Positions 26,025 through 33,569 of a DNA stretch of 33,578 nt are shown here, in pieces; position 1 is the first letter of the stretch; each line of letters begins with the position of its first letter. The stretch is from the NCBI GenBank assembly GCA_022791395.1, contig JAAVZA010000041.1:1-33578 (forward strand), written 5' to 3'. Source of the DNA: Clostridia bacterium (GTDB taxonomy: Bacteria > Bacillota > Clostridia > TANB77 > CAG-508). Made by a program: the position numbers and the translations under genes. The notes beneath the pieces are model-generated. The model was not told the origin of the DNA and made no database searches. It saw only the letters and a list, made by a program, of their open reading frames with translations.

Positions 26025-26375
26025 ATGATAGTAAAAAGAGGAGATATGTTTTATGCAGATTTAAGTCCAGTTGTTGGTTCAGAACAAGGAGGAATTAGAC
26101 CTGTACTTATAATACAAAATGATATGGGGAACAAATATAGTCCAACAGTAATTGCAGCAGCAATAACATCACAAACAGGAAAAAACAAGCTTCCAACTCA
26201 CATAGAATTAGGTGGAGAAGAATGTGGGCTAAAATCAAATTCAGTAGTTCTTACAGAGCAAATAAGAACAATAGATAAAAGTAGATTGAAAGAAAAGATA
26301 GGACATATAGATGACAATAAGATAATAAACGAGATAAATAATGCTCTAGGAGTAAGTTTTGGATTAGAAGAATAA
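26025..26375 (+). CDS. mazF: MazF/EndoA-type mRNA interferase
   Basis: Sequence-specific endoribonuclease toxin of the PemK/MazF family. ATG 26025 (AGGAG eight bases upstream) gives 116 residues: MIVKRGDMFYADLSPVVGSE, then GGIRPVLIIQNDMGN and VLTEQIRTIDKSRL, all canonical. No antitoxin (MazE/EndoAI-like) ORF precedes it; the upstream gene is the GerS-like protein 88 bp away. The antitoxin may be encoded elsewhere, or the protein may act alone. Its stop codon is embedded in the terminator stem. Confidence 0.93.
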   Translation: MIVKRGDMFYADLSPVVGSEQGGIRPVLIIQNDMGNKYSPTVIAAAITSQTGKNKLPTHIELGGEECGLKSNSVVLTEQIRTIDKSRLKEKIGHIDDNKIINEINNALGVSFGLEE

Positions 26376-26405
26376 CTAAGCAGTTTTTTGCTTAGTTATT
26401 CTTCT
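26366..26405. terminator. Bidirectional terminator between convergent genes
   Basis: Perfect 17-bp inverted repeat, AGAAGAATAACTAAGCA (26366-26382) with TGCTTAGTTATTCTTCT (26389-26405), loop GTTTTT. The mazF stop lies inside the stem. Confidence 0.85.
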
Positions 26406-26422
26406 AAAATATTATATTGTTA

Positions 26423-26842
26423 TTACATATTATAATTCAAAATTCGTATAACTTGAACATTATTTATTGGTGTTGGAGATATTGCATCAATAATTTCATC
26501 ATTGAAAGTAATTTGAATTTTATTTCCTATATTTAAGTCAGAAATATTAGCATTTTTTCCATTATTAATTATTATAGTAGTATCTTTTATATTAAAATAG
26601 AAAGTTCCTCTATAATTTGGATCATTTGTATCTAAACCTTTTACAAAAATTATATTATTATCATTATAAATTATTTTTTCTATTGATGCATAAAATGTAT
26701 AACTTTTAGCAAGTTCGAAATTTATTAATGTGGATTTTATATAGCTATTTTTAAGTAATAATCCTAAAATTAACCCTGCTAAAAAACAAAAGATACATAT
26801 AAGTACTATAATAAATAGTTTATATTTGATTTTCATAAACAT
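26423..26842 (-). CDS. Membrane-anchored hypothetical protein
   Basis: 139 residues with an N-terminal transmembrane segment (LFIIVLICIFCFLAGLILGL) and an extracellular, strand-rich domain ending ISPTPINNVQVIRILNYNM. The segment NISDLNIGNKIQITFNDEII resembles small OB-like or DUF3221-like secreted domains, but I do not recognise a family. The start is uncertain (26842 or the Met two codons later); the RBS GAAAGTG is weak. It follows the protease gene by 33 bp on the same strand, so cotranscription is likely. Confidence 0.7.
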   Translation of the reverse strand: MFMKIKYKLFIIVLICIFCFLAGLILGLLLKNSYIKSTLINFELAKSYTFYASIEKIIYNDNNIIFVKGLDTNDPNYRGTFYFNIKDTTIIINNGKNANISDLNIGNKIQITFNDEIIDAISPTPINNVQVIRILNYNM

Positions 26843-26875
26843 TTAATCACTTTCTATCATATTTTAAGTGTAGTA

Positions 26876-27853
26876 TTATGAATTTAGACTATTTATTAAA
26901 TCGATAATTTGTTGAGTAATTCTTACACCATAAGACTTAGCAATATCAGTTTCATCATAACCTTTTATTATACCAATAGCATAATTATCAGAAGTACGAA
27001 TAAAAGGTCCACCACTCATACCACCAGTTACATTTGCATAGCTTTGGAAATATCTATCATGTGTATTAAATAAATTACCTGTTGAATAAAACTGATATCT
27101 TCCTTCACCTAAACTATTAGAATAACCTAATGCCTTTACTGAAATATTGTTCATTTCACTATTTGTTCCATAAGCTTGACAGCCATACCATCCAACTTGT
27201 GAGCCGATATTGTTTTTTAACAAACATAAACACCAATCATATTCAGGTGCGTGTGTTAATGTCCATTTTTCAGGATAGTAAATTTTAGACCAAGCAGAAG
27301 ATATTCCGTTATAAGGACCATTATTATATCCTGGAAAAGCAACCCAATCAGCAAATGCTTTATCACTATCATATCTATTTAATACACAATGTGCAGAAGT
27401 TAAAAGAGAATTAGGACCAACTAGGAAACCTGTACCAACTCCAACATCTCCATATACGTCAAACAATAGACGACATGTTACTCTATAAGGAAATTCTGAT
27501 ACATTTGTTACTCTAGTATAAGAACTATAAGTAGTAATATCATTTGATAAATAAGTACATTTGTATGGGTCGTATGAATTGGTAGAATTAGAACCATAAC
27601 CTTTTATATTATATTGGATAGTAAGTTTTTGCTTTAATTCATCCATATCAACTTCTGTAGTTTTACCAGTTTCAATATCGTACTCAATAATTTTTTCATT
27701 TTGAGTATGAAGAGTTTCAAAAGTTGATTCAGCAACAGGTTCATCTACAATAACTGTATTATTAGTTGCACTCATACAGTTATTAAGAAATGATAATAAA
27801 ATGGTGATTATAAATAATGCTATAAAAAGTTTTTTTATAAAAATTTTATTCAT
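26876..27853 (-). CDS. Secreted V8/glutamyl-endopeptidase-like serine protease
   Basis: 325 residues from ATG 27853 with AAAGGAG upstream. The N-terminus carries a signal peptide (IALFIITILLSFLNN), then a propeptide-like stretch to about 120. The trypsin-fold catalytic triad is visible: His155 in TSAHCV, Asp206 in YDWCLC, and Ser280 in GGMSGGP, with GTGFLVGPNSLLTSAHC typical of the S1B (V8) family. Cysteines around the active site may form disulfides. It is exported and probably processed; the substrate is unknown. Own promoter at 27887-27915. Confidence 0.9.
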   Translation of the reverse strand: MNKIFIKKLFIALFIITILLSFLNNCMSATNNTVIVDEPVAESTFETLHTQNEKIIEYDIETGKTTEVDMDELKQKLTIQYNIKGYGSNSTNSYDPYKCTYLSNDITTYSSYTRVTNVSEFPYRVTCRLLFDVYGDVGVGTGFLVGPNSLLTSAHCVLNRYDSDKAFADWVAFPGYNNGPYNGISSAWSKIYYPEKWTLTHAPEYDWCLCLLKNNIGSQVGWYGCQAYGTNSEMNNISVKALGYSNSLGEGRYQFYSTGNLFNTHDRYFQSYANVTGGMSGGPFIRTSDNYAIGIIKGYDETDIAKSYGVRITQQIIDLINSLNS

Positions 27854-27886
27854 AATAAACTTTCTCCTTTCTTTTTATATAGTTGC

Positions 27887-27915
27887 ATAGTATCATACAA
27901 AATATAAAATGTCAA
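27887..27915 (-). promoter_or_regulatory. Promoter of the protease gene
   Basis: Minus strand TTGACA (27915-27910), 17 bp, TACTAT (27892-27887), 34 bp upstream of the ATG. Confidence 0.75.
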
Positions 27916-28033
27916 TATATGGAAATTGGGAAACATAGGAGTATATGTTAAAGTGTATATACTAGTAGAATTATTTAAAGTTTGAAAAATTAATTTTAGA
28001 AAATTAAGTGTTATATTAAGTAATTAGTAAATT

Positions 28034-28072
28034 AAAAAATAACTAAGTAAAAAAACTTAGTTATTTTTTTAA
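28034..28072. terminator. Orphan intrinsic terminator in the protease-mraZ intergenic region
   Basis: Perfect 15-bp stem AAAAAATAACTAAGT (28034-28048) with ACTTAGTTATTTTTT (28055-28069), T-rich on both sides. No gene ends here on either strand: the protease gene diverges to the left and mraZ starts at 28180. The stem shares AATAACTAAG with the terminator at 26366. It could close a short transcript from 27916-28033, where I see no ORF. The rest of this 326-bp gap holds the two promoters and the MraZ operator. Confidence 0.75.
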
Positions 28073-28090
28073 ACTTTTTTTAAAAAAGTA

Positions 28091-28119
28091 TTGCAAAATC
28101 CCAAAAGTTATATTAAAAT
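28091..28119 (+). promoter_or_regulatory. mraZ promoter
   Basis: TTGCAA (28091-28096), 17 bp, TAAAAT (28114-28119), directly upstream of the MraZ repeats. Confidence 0.6.
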
Positions 28120-28125
28120 TTAATT

Positions 28126-28155
28126 AAAGTGGTAGAAAGTGGTACAAAGTGGTTT
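28126..28155 (+). promoter_or_regulatory. MraZ operator, three direct repeats
   Basis: AAAGTGGT occurs three times with a 10-bp period (GTGGT at 28129, 28139 and 28149). MraZ is known to bind runs of GTGGG-like repeats spaced 10 bp near its own promoter. Here the repeats lie between the promoter and the RBS, as expected for autorepression. Confidence 0.8.
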
Positions 28156-28179
28156 AAAAAGGAAGAGAGGTGACCCAAA

Positions 28180-28611
28180 GTGTTTATTGGTGAATATGAG
28201 CATAATGTAGATGCTAAAGGCAGAGTAATAATGCCAGCAAAGCTTAGAGAAGACATCGGCGATAAGTTCATTATAACAAAAGGACTTGACGGATGTTTAT
28301 TTGCGTATTCACAAACAGAATGGGGAAACTTTGAAGAAAAACTAAAAGCATTACCACTTGCACAAAAAAATGCCAGAAACTTTGTAAGATTTTTCTTATC
28401 AGGAGCAGTAGAATGCGAAATTGATAAACAAGGAAGATTTTTAATTCCAGCAAACTTAAGAGAACATGCTTCACTGGATAAAGAAATAGTAATTATTGGA
28501 GTTGGAACAAGGTTAGAAATTTGGAACAAGGAATTATGGACAAGTTATAGTAATGACGAAAGTATATCAGCAGATGAAATAGCTGAAAATATGACTATGC
28601 TAGGTATATAA
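28180..28611 (+). CDS. mraZ: MraZ transcriptional regulator of the division cluster
   Basis: AbrB-fold DNA-binding protein heading the division and cell-wall cluster and repressing its own promoter. GTG 28180 after GAGAGGTGA; 143 residues, usual length. Both SpoVT/AbrB repeats are visible: [20 protein letters not shown] and [20 protein letters not shown]. Three matching operator repeats lie 25-54 bp upstream. Intact. Confidence 0.97.
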   Translation: MFIGEYEHNVDAKGRVIMPAKLREDIGDKFIITKGLDGCLFAYSQTEWGNFEEKLKALPLAQKNARNFVRFFLSGAVECEIDKQGRFLIPANLREHASLDKEIVIIGVGTRLEIWNKELWTSYSNDESISADEIAENMTMLGI

Positions 28612-28930
28612 TCTTTAAAAAGTTTATATAAAAAACAAAAGACAAAATGAAAAAGTACAAAAGAAAAAATACTTAAGACAAATTCTTTATAATACAAAAG
28701 ATAAATTTAAAAAATACAAAAGAAAAAAATTAGTAAAAAACGACAAATTCCAAGCAAAAGATAAACTATAAAATGCAAAAGATGAATATATAAGATACTT
28801 TAGATTATGTTTTATGTATTCAAAAGAAAAAAATATATGTAACAAAAGAAAAACCAAAAGATGAACTAAAGAATAATAAAGCACAAAAGAATATCAAAAA
28901 AACAAAAGAAGAAAAACTAGGAATTGTGGG
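28612..28930 (+). other. A-rich spacer with recurrent CAAAAGA words
   Basis: No ORF on either strand has an RBS and a plausible product. The plus strand is extremely purine-rich and carries about ten copies of CAAAAGA or close variants at irregular spacing. It sits in the presumed mraZ-rsmH transcript, so it would be an unstructured A-rich mRNA stretch, or decayed repeats. Confidence 0.6.
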
Positions 28931-28963
28931 CAGTTGGTATACATCTTTTTATACCAACTGTTT
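28931..28963 (+). terminator. Hairpin terminator or attenuator before rsmH
   Basis: Perfect 10-bp stem CAGTTGGTAT (28931-28940) with ATACCAACTG (28951-28960), followed by TTTCT. It lies 34 bp before the rsmH start and would separate mraZ from rsmH unless read through. Confidence 0.7.
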
Positions 28964-28993
28964 CTACTATATAATTGTAAGAGGTGCATTTTA

Positions 28994-29924
28994 TTGGAAT
29001 TTAACCATAAGTCAGTACTACTAAAAGAGTGTATAGAAGGGTTAAACATTAATCCAGATGGTATATATGTTGATGGAACCTTAGGAGGCGCAGGACATAG
29101 TAAAGAAATTTTAAAATTATTATCTCCTAAAGGTAGATTAATAGGAATTGATAGAGACCAAGATGCACTAAAAGTAGCTAAAGTTAGATTAAAAGATTTT
29201 GAAAACGTAACATATGTATATGGAAATCATGACGATATAAAAGAAATATTAGAAAGTTTAGATATAGATAAAGTAGATGGAATCCTTTTAGATTTAGGTG
29301 TTTCTTCATATCAAATTGACACAGAACAAAGAGGATTTAGCTATATGTTAAATTCTAAGCTAGATATGAGGATGGATATAGGACAAAGCTTAACAGCAAA
29401 AGAAATAGTAAATACTTATAAAGAAGAAGAACTTGCAAGAATTATATATGAATATGGTGAAGAAAAATTTTCTAGAGCTATTGCAAGGAAAATTGTAGAA
29501 TCAAGAAATAAAAAAGAAATAGAGACTACAAGTGAATTAGTAGAAATAATAAAAAATGCAATACCACATTATGATAAATCAGCAGGACATCCTGCAAAGC
29601 GTACATTCCAAGCAATAAGAATAGAGGTAAATAATGAAATTGAGCCATTATATAATACCGTAAAAAATGCAATAGAATGTTTAAAACCAGGTGGTAGGCT
29701 ATGTGTTATTACCTTTCATTCATTGGAAGATAGAGCAGTAAAAAATGCATATAATGATGCAGTTCGGAAAATGTACTTGTCCTAGTGATTTACCATATTG
29801 TATATGTGGAGCTAGACAAGTAGGAAAAATAATAAATAAAAAACCAATACAGGCAACTAATGAAGAACAAGAAGAAAATTCAAGATCTAAAAGTGCTAAA
29901 CTTAGAATTTTGGAAAAAATATAA
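28994..29924 (+). CDS. rsmH: 16S rRNA m4C1402 methyltransferase, one +1 shift at CGG
   Basis: RsmH (MraW) methylates C1402 of 16S rRNA. TTG 28994 with GAGGTG seven bases upstream starts [18 protein letters not shown]; an upstream in-frame ATG lies in the terminator hairpin and is rejected. SAM-binding motifs: [52 protein letters not shown] and [14 protein letters not shown] are family hallmarks. The frame breaks at CGG 29765-29767, near residue 258; skipping C gives [19 protein letters not shown] and the typical C-terminus [11 protein letters not shown], 309 residues in total. Without the shift the conserved Cys-containing tail would be lost. Confidence 0.93.
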
Positions 29925-29956
29925 AAATAGTGAATTTCAAAGGAGGTGAGGAACTT

Positions 29957-30466
29957 ATGGCATACAATTCAAGATATCAATACGAAACAAGCCCAAGGAA
30001 ACTACAACCAGAGTATGAGAGAATACCTAAAAAGTATCCAAAGAAAAGTACTGTAAGAAAAGCAAAGGTAAATAAAAAAGCTAAAGTACAACCTAAAAAG
30101 CAGATGAAAAGCCAAGCAAAAGTAATGTTATATGTTGCGATAGGATTTATAATTCTTTTTGCCATAAGTTATAGAAACTCCGTAATAAATGAAAAATTTT
30201 CTGAAATAAAATCATTAAAAGCTAATCTTGCTGGAATAGAAAAAGAAAATGAACAACTAAAAGTAAATATAGAGAATAATTTAAATTTAAAATCAGTAGA
30301 ACAATCAGCAAAAGAAATGTTAGGAATGCAAAAGTTAAATAATGCTCAGACAGTATACATTAATCTTCCAAAGGAGGACTATGTAGAACCAGCATCAGAA
30401 GAAATAAAAAAAGAAGATAATTCAAATTGGCTTGAGAAAGTGATAAACTTTATAACTGGAAACTAA
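29957..30466 (+). CDS. ftsL: FtsL/DivIC-like septum protein
   Basis: Bitopic division protein of the mra cluster. ATG 29957 with AGGAGGTGAGG upstream is preferred over a start 27 bp earlier. 169 residues: a long basic cytoplasmic tail (KVNKKAKVQPKKQMKSQ), one transmembrane helix (VMLYVAIGFIILFAISY, about 57-73), then a coiled coil (FSEIKSLKANLAGIEKENEQ) with the FtsL/DivIC-type motif AKEMLGMQKL. Position between rsmH and the PBP supports FtsL. Confidence 0.85.
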   Translation: MAYNSRYQYETSPRKLQPEYERIPKKYPKKSTVRKAKVNKKAKVQPKKQMKSQAKVMLYVAIGFIILFAISYRNSVINEKFSEIKSLKANLAGIEKENEQLKVNIENNLNLKSVEQSAKEMLGMQKLNNAQTVYINLPKEDYVEPASEEIKKEDNSNWLEKVINFITGN

Positions 30467-30483
30467 AGAAATACTAAGTAATA

Positions 30484-30538
30484 AAATCGCCTTTTTTCTA
30501 TATAATTATAATAATGATTATATAAGAAAAGGTGATTT
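30484..30538 (+). promoter_or_regulatory. Long hairpin enclosing the PBP ribosome binding site
   Basis: Imperfect inverted repeat of about 20 bp: AAATCGCCTTTT...TATATAAT (30484-30506) with ATTATATA...AAAAGGTGATTT (30517-30538), loop about 10 nt. The 3' arm contains AAAGGTGAT, the RBS of the gene starting at 30542, so the folded RNA would hide it. Could also act as a terminator of ftsL. Confidence 0.65.
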
Positions 30539-30541
30539 ATT

Positions 30542-32544
30542 ATGCTTTCTAATGAAAATATAAGTAGGAAAAGAAAAATAATATTTGCATTGTTTATAGC
30601 ATTTATTATTCTTTCGCTCCTTACAGTTAGAATTGGAATTATACAATTTATACAAGGTGATGAACTTAAAGCTATGGCATATAAGCAACAATCACTAGAT
30701 AGAAAAATAAATCCAAAACGTGGAACGATTTATGATCGGAACGCGGAAAAAATATTTTAGCAGTAAGTGCAACAGTAGAAACTGTTACAGTTAACCCAGT
30801 AAATATTGCTAAAGAAAATAAAGAAAAAGTAGCAAGAGCATTTAGCGATATATTTAATTTAGATTATGAAAAAACCTTAAAAAAGGTAAGTAAAAGAAGC
30901 TCAATAGAAACAATTGTTAAAAAAGTTGATAAACAAGAAACAGATAAATTACGTTTATGGATGAAAGAAAATAATATAACAACAGGAATTAATATAGATG
31001 AAGATACAAAAAGATATTATCCAAATAACGAACTAGCATCACATTTTATAGGGTTTTGTGGAAGTGATAATCAAGGATTAGATGGAATAGAAGCAAAATT
31101 TGAAGAGGTACTAAAAGGTTCACAAGGGAAAATAATAAGAGTAACAGATGCAAAAGGAGGAGAAATAGGTAGTGAAGGGGAAGACTATATTGCAGCAGTA
31201 GATGGAAAAGATATAGTCTTATCAATAGATATGACAATACAATCAATTGCAGAAAAATATTTAAAACAGGCATGTATAGATAATGTATGTACAGATGGGG
31301 GAAATATTGTAATGATGAACCCAAAAACTGGAGACATACTCGCAATGGCAACATATCCATCATATAACCTAAACAGTCCATATGAAATAACAAATGACGA
31401 GTTAAAAGCAAACTGGGAAACTTTAAGTGCTACAGAAAGATCAAAAAATCTTCAAGCAATGTGGAGAAATAAGGCAATAGCAGATACATATGAACCAGGC
31501 TCAACCTTTAAAACTATTACCTCATCAGCTGCATTACAGGAAGGAATAACTCAAACAGATAAAGAAGGAGAATTTTGTTGTACAGGAGGAATAGAAATTG
31601 CAGGTACTCGTATAAAATGTTGGAGATATTATAGACCACATGGTTCCGAGTCGTTAAGACAGGCGTTAATGAATTCATGTAATCCAGTATTTATAGGGCT
31701 TGGACAAAAAGTGGGTGTTAAAAAGTATTATGAATATTTAAATAAATTTGGATTTTTAGCTAAAACTGGAATAGAACTTCCTGGAGAAGCTAAGGGAATT
31801 TTCTTAAAAGAAGAAAAGGTAGGTCCAGTAGAGCTTGCAACTATTTCTTTTGGTCAAAGATTTGAAGTAACACCACTTCAAATGGTAACTGCGGTATCTG
31901 CAATAGCTAATAAAGGAGTTAGAATGAAACCAAGAGTTGTAAAACAAACAATAGATTCTAAAACAGGAGAGATACAAGAAATTGCACCTCAAGAGGTAGA
32001 AAGAGTAATAGATGAAAAAACAGCAGAAGATGTATTAAGTATGATGGAAAGCGTTGTTGCAGAAGGAACAGGAAAAAATGCAAAAGTGGCAGGATTTAGA
32101 GTAGGAGGAAAAACAGGGACTTCAGAAGATGGTGTAAATACAAATAAATATGTAACATCATTTATAGGAGTAGCACCTATATCAGATCCAGAAGTAGTAT
32201 GCCTAGTTACATTATATAATCCAACAGGAGAAGGTGGACATCAAGGAGGAGCTGTTGCAGCACCAGTAGGGGGGCAAATTCTAGGAGAAGTACTTCCATA
32301 TCTAGAATTACAAAAAGATAAAGAGGAAGAAATAGATAAAGAGGAAGAAGTAGAGGTACCAGAAATAAGAGATATGAATTATACTGATGCCAAAAAAACA
32401 TTAAAAGAAGTGGGATTAGAAATAGAGACAAACATAGAACTAACAGAAGACCTGAAAATTGAAGAAATAATAATAAAAGAGCAAACACCAAAACCAGGAA
32501 TAAAAGTAAATAAAGGCTCTAAAATAAGTGTAGATATATATTAA
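30542..32544 (+). CDS. spoVD: Class B penicillin-binding protein with PASTA domain (SpoVD/FtsI), two +1 shifts at CGG
   Basis: Transpeptidase cross-linking peptidoglycan at division or spore cortex. ATG 30542. TM helix IIFALFIAFIILSLLTVRIG. Two in-frame CGG codons lie 7 bp apart, 30737-30739 and 30744-30746; skipping both C bases reads RGTIYDGTGKNILAVSATVE, and the second CGG is in frame only after the first shift. The corrected protein has 666 residues. Catalytic motifs: STFK (Ser320), SCN (Ser378), KTG (Lys523). One C-terminal PASTA domain (about 600-666) favours SpoVD or a clostridial FtsI. A single-base reading gives no continuous frame. Confidence 0.9.
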
Positions 32545-32624
32545 TTTTGATAACCGCCAAGTTTCGATAGATTTTGCAAAAATTTAAAATTACAATATTA
32601 AATATTATAATAAAAGGAGGAAAA

Positions 32625-33071
32625 ATGTTAAAACAAGAAAATGAAAGAGTCAGGGAGATTGATGAATTAATATTATCACAATTAAGAGGAAACTTAGAAA
32701 TTAGTAACGATAGTATAAACATATTGCATAAAGAAGAAGTGGGAAGAATTATTGCGCAAATGAGTAAAAAAGAGACATTATACTAGCATTATTTGAGGGA
32801 GATTTTACTATAAATCAACAAAGTATAAAAGAAAGATATGTTTCTAAAAGTAGTCAGGTAGAATTTCATACTAAAATAGCTAATAAATTCATATTAAAAC
32901 GATTAGATCAAATATTTAATAGAATTATAAAATCAGAACCACAAAATGCAAGATTAATGTCAGTATGTGCGGATAGATATTTTTTTATTAAACAAGTAGT
33001 TGAAGAAAACTTACAGATGTCTTTTATAGAAGAGTGTTTAAAAGTTGTCGAACAGGATGAAATACGGATAA
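32625..33071 (+). CDS. Unknown protein with an A-run frameshift and an in-frame CGG near its end
   Basis: ATG 32625 follows AGGAGG. The first frame stops at 32786. Inserting one A in the A6 run at 32766-32771 continues it as KKRDIILALFEGDFTINQQS and on for about 150 residues, helical and charged, with MSVCADRYFFIKQVVEENLQ. No family recognised. In the continued frame CGG occurs at 33065-33067: read normally the protein ends at 33088 (IRIINKFL), while a +1 shift gives Gly and TAA at 33069-33071. The A-run break does not follow the CGG pattern and may be a sequencing indel. Confidence 0.55.
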
Positions 33072-33104
33072 TTAATAAATTTCTATAAATGCTTGAAAAA
33101 CAAT

Positions 33105-33147
33105 AAAAAAGATATTATAATATTGTCATTATTATAATATCTTTTTT
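33105..33147. terminator. Bidirectional terminator
   Basis: Perfect 17-bp stem AAAAAAGATATTATAAT (33105-33121) with ATTATAATATCTTTTTT (33131-33147) between the convergent unknown gene and the XRE gene. Confidence 0.85.
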
Positions 33148-33379
33148 AATCTTTAATCACATAATGTTTATTATTAGTAAAACCTAATAACCAAATAGGT
33201 GATACGTCAAAAAGTTCAGCAATTTTAATTATCATACTAACACTTACATCAATATTTCCGTTAGCATATTTCGATATCGTACCTTTAGATTTTAATCCTA
33301 ATTTCATAGCTATTTGTTCATAATTTAAATTAGAATCTTTAATAACCTCAGTAAACCTTTCTGGAAAATAGTTTTTCAA
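33146..33379 (-). CDS. XRE-family helix-turn-helix regulator
   Basis: 77 residues from TTG 33379, chosen because GGGGGG lies six to seven bases upstream; a longer TTG start at 33400 lacks an RBS. The HTH is clear: LNYEQIAMKLGLKSKGTISK, then YANGNIDVSVSMIIKIAELF and DVSPIWLLGF, the usual XRE C-terminal wording. Likely a repressor of the gene starting at 33570 or of itself; two 11-bp direct repeats lie in the divergent intergenic region. Confidence 0.88.
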   Translation of the reverse strand: MKNYFPERFTEVIKDSNLNYEQIAMKLGLKSKGTISKYANGNIDVSVSMIIKIAELFDVSPIWLLGFTNNKHYVIKD

Positions 33380-33451
33380 AAATATCCCCCCATTGCCCAA
33401 TATAATATAAAAATTATAACATTAAATATTAAAAAAGTAAATACAAATATA

Positions 33452-33480
33452 TTGACAAATAAATAATATATAATTCATAT
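33452..33480 (+). promoter_or_regulatory. Promoter of the last gene (-35 clear, -10 weak)
   Basis: TTGACA (33452-33457), 17 bp, TCATAT (33475-33480). Confidence 0.45.
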
Positions 33481-33485
33481 ATGAT

Positions 33486-33521
33486 AATGTCTTAATAAAT
33501 CATTTAGGAAAATGTCTTAAT
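33486..33521 (+). promoter_or_regulatory. Candidate operator, two 11-bp direct repeats
   Basis: AATGTCTTAAT occurs at 33486-33496 and 33511-33521, 25 bp apart, just downstream of the promoter and between the XRE gene and the last gene. Confidence 0.5.
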
Positions 33522-33569
33522 TTAAAATCTATGATATAAGTATATCTAATAGAAATATTGGAGGTACTT

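Noticed and set aside
26025..26375. A mazE-type antitoxin gene upstream of mazF
   Set aside because: The 88-bp gap has no ORF of suitable size and the upstream gene is a membrane-anchored GerS-like protein.
27916..28033. A possible small RNA ending at the orphan terminator
   Set aside because: I could not find a convincing promoter or conserved structure in this stretch.
28934..28993. Longer rsmH start at ATG 28934
   Set aside because: It lies inside a terminator hairpin, has no RBS, and adds a non-homologous N-terminus; TTG 28994 has GAGGTG and the canonical start.
6661..32965. Out-of-frame CGG triplets such as those at 2436, 6692, 11051, 11801, 12766, 22684 and 31892
   Set aside because: Each spans two codons (for example ACG GGA or GCG GTA) in an intact gene, so it is not read as a CGG codon and does not contradict the frameshift rule.
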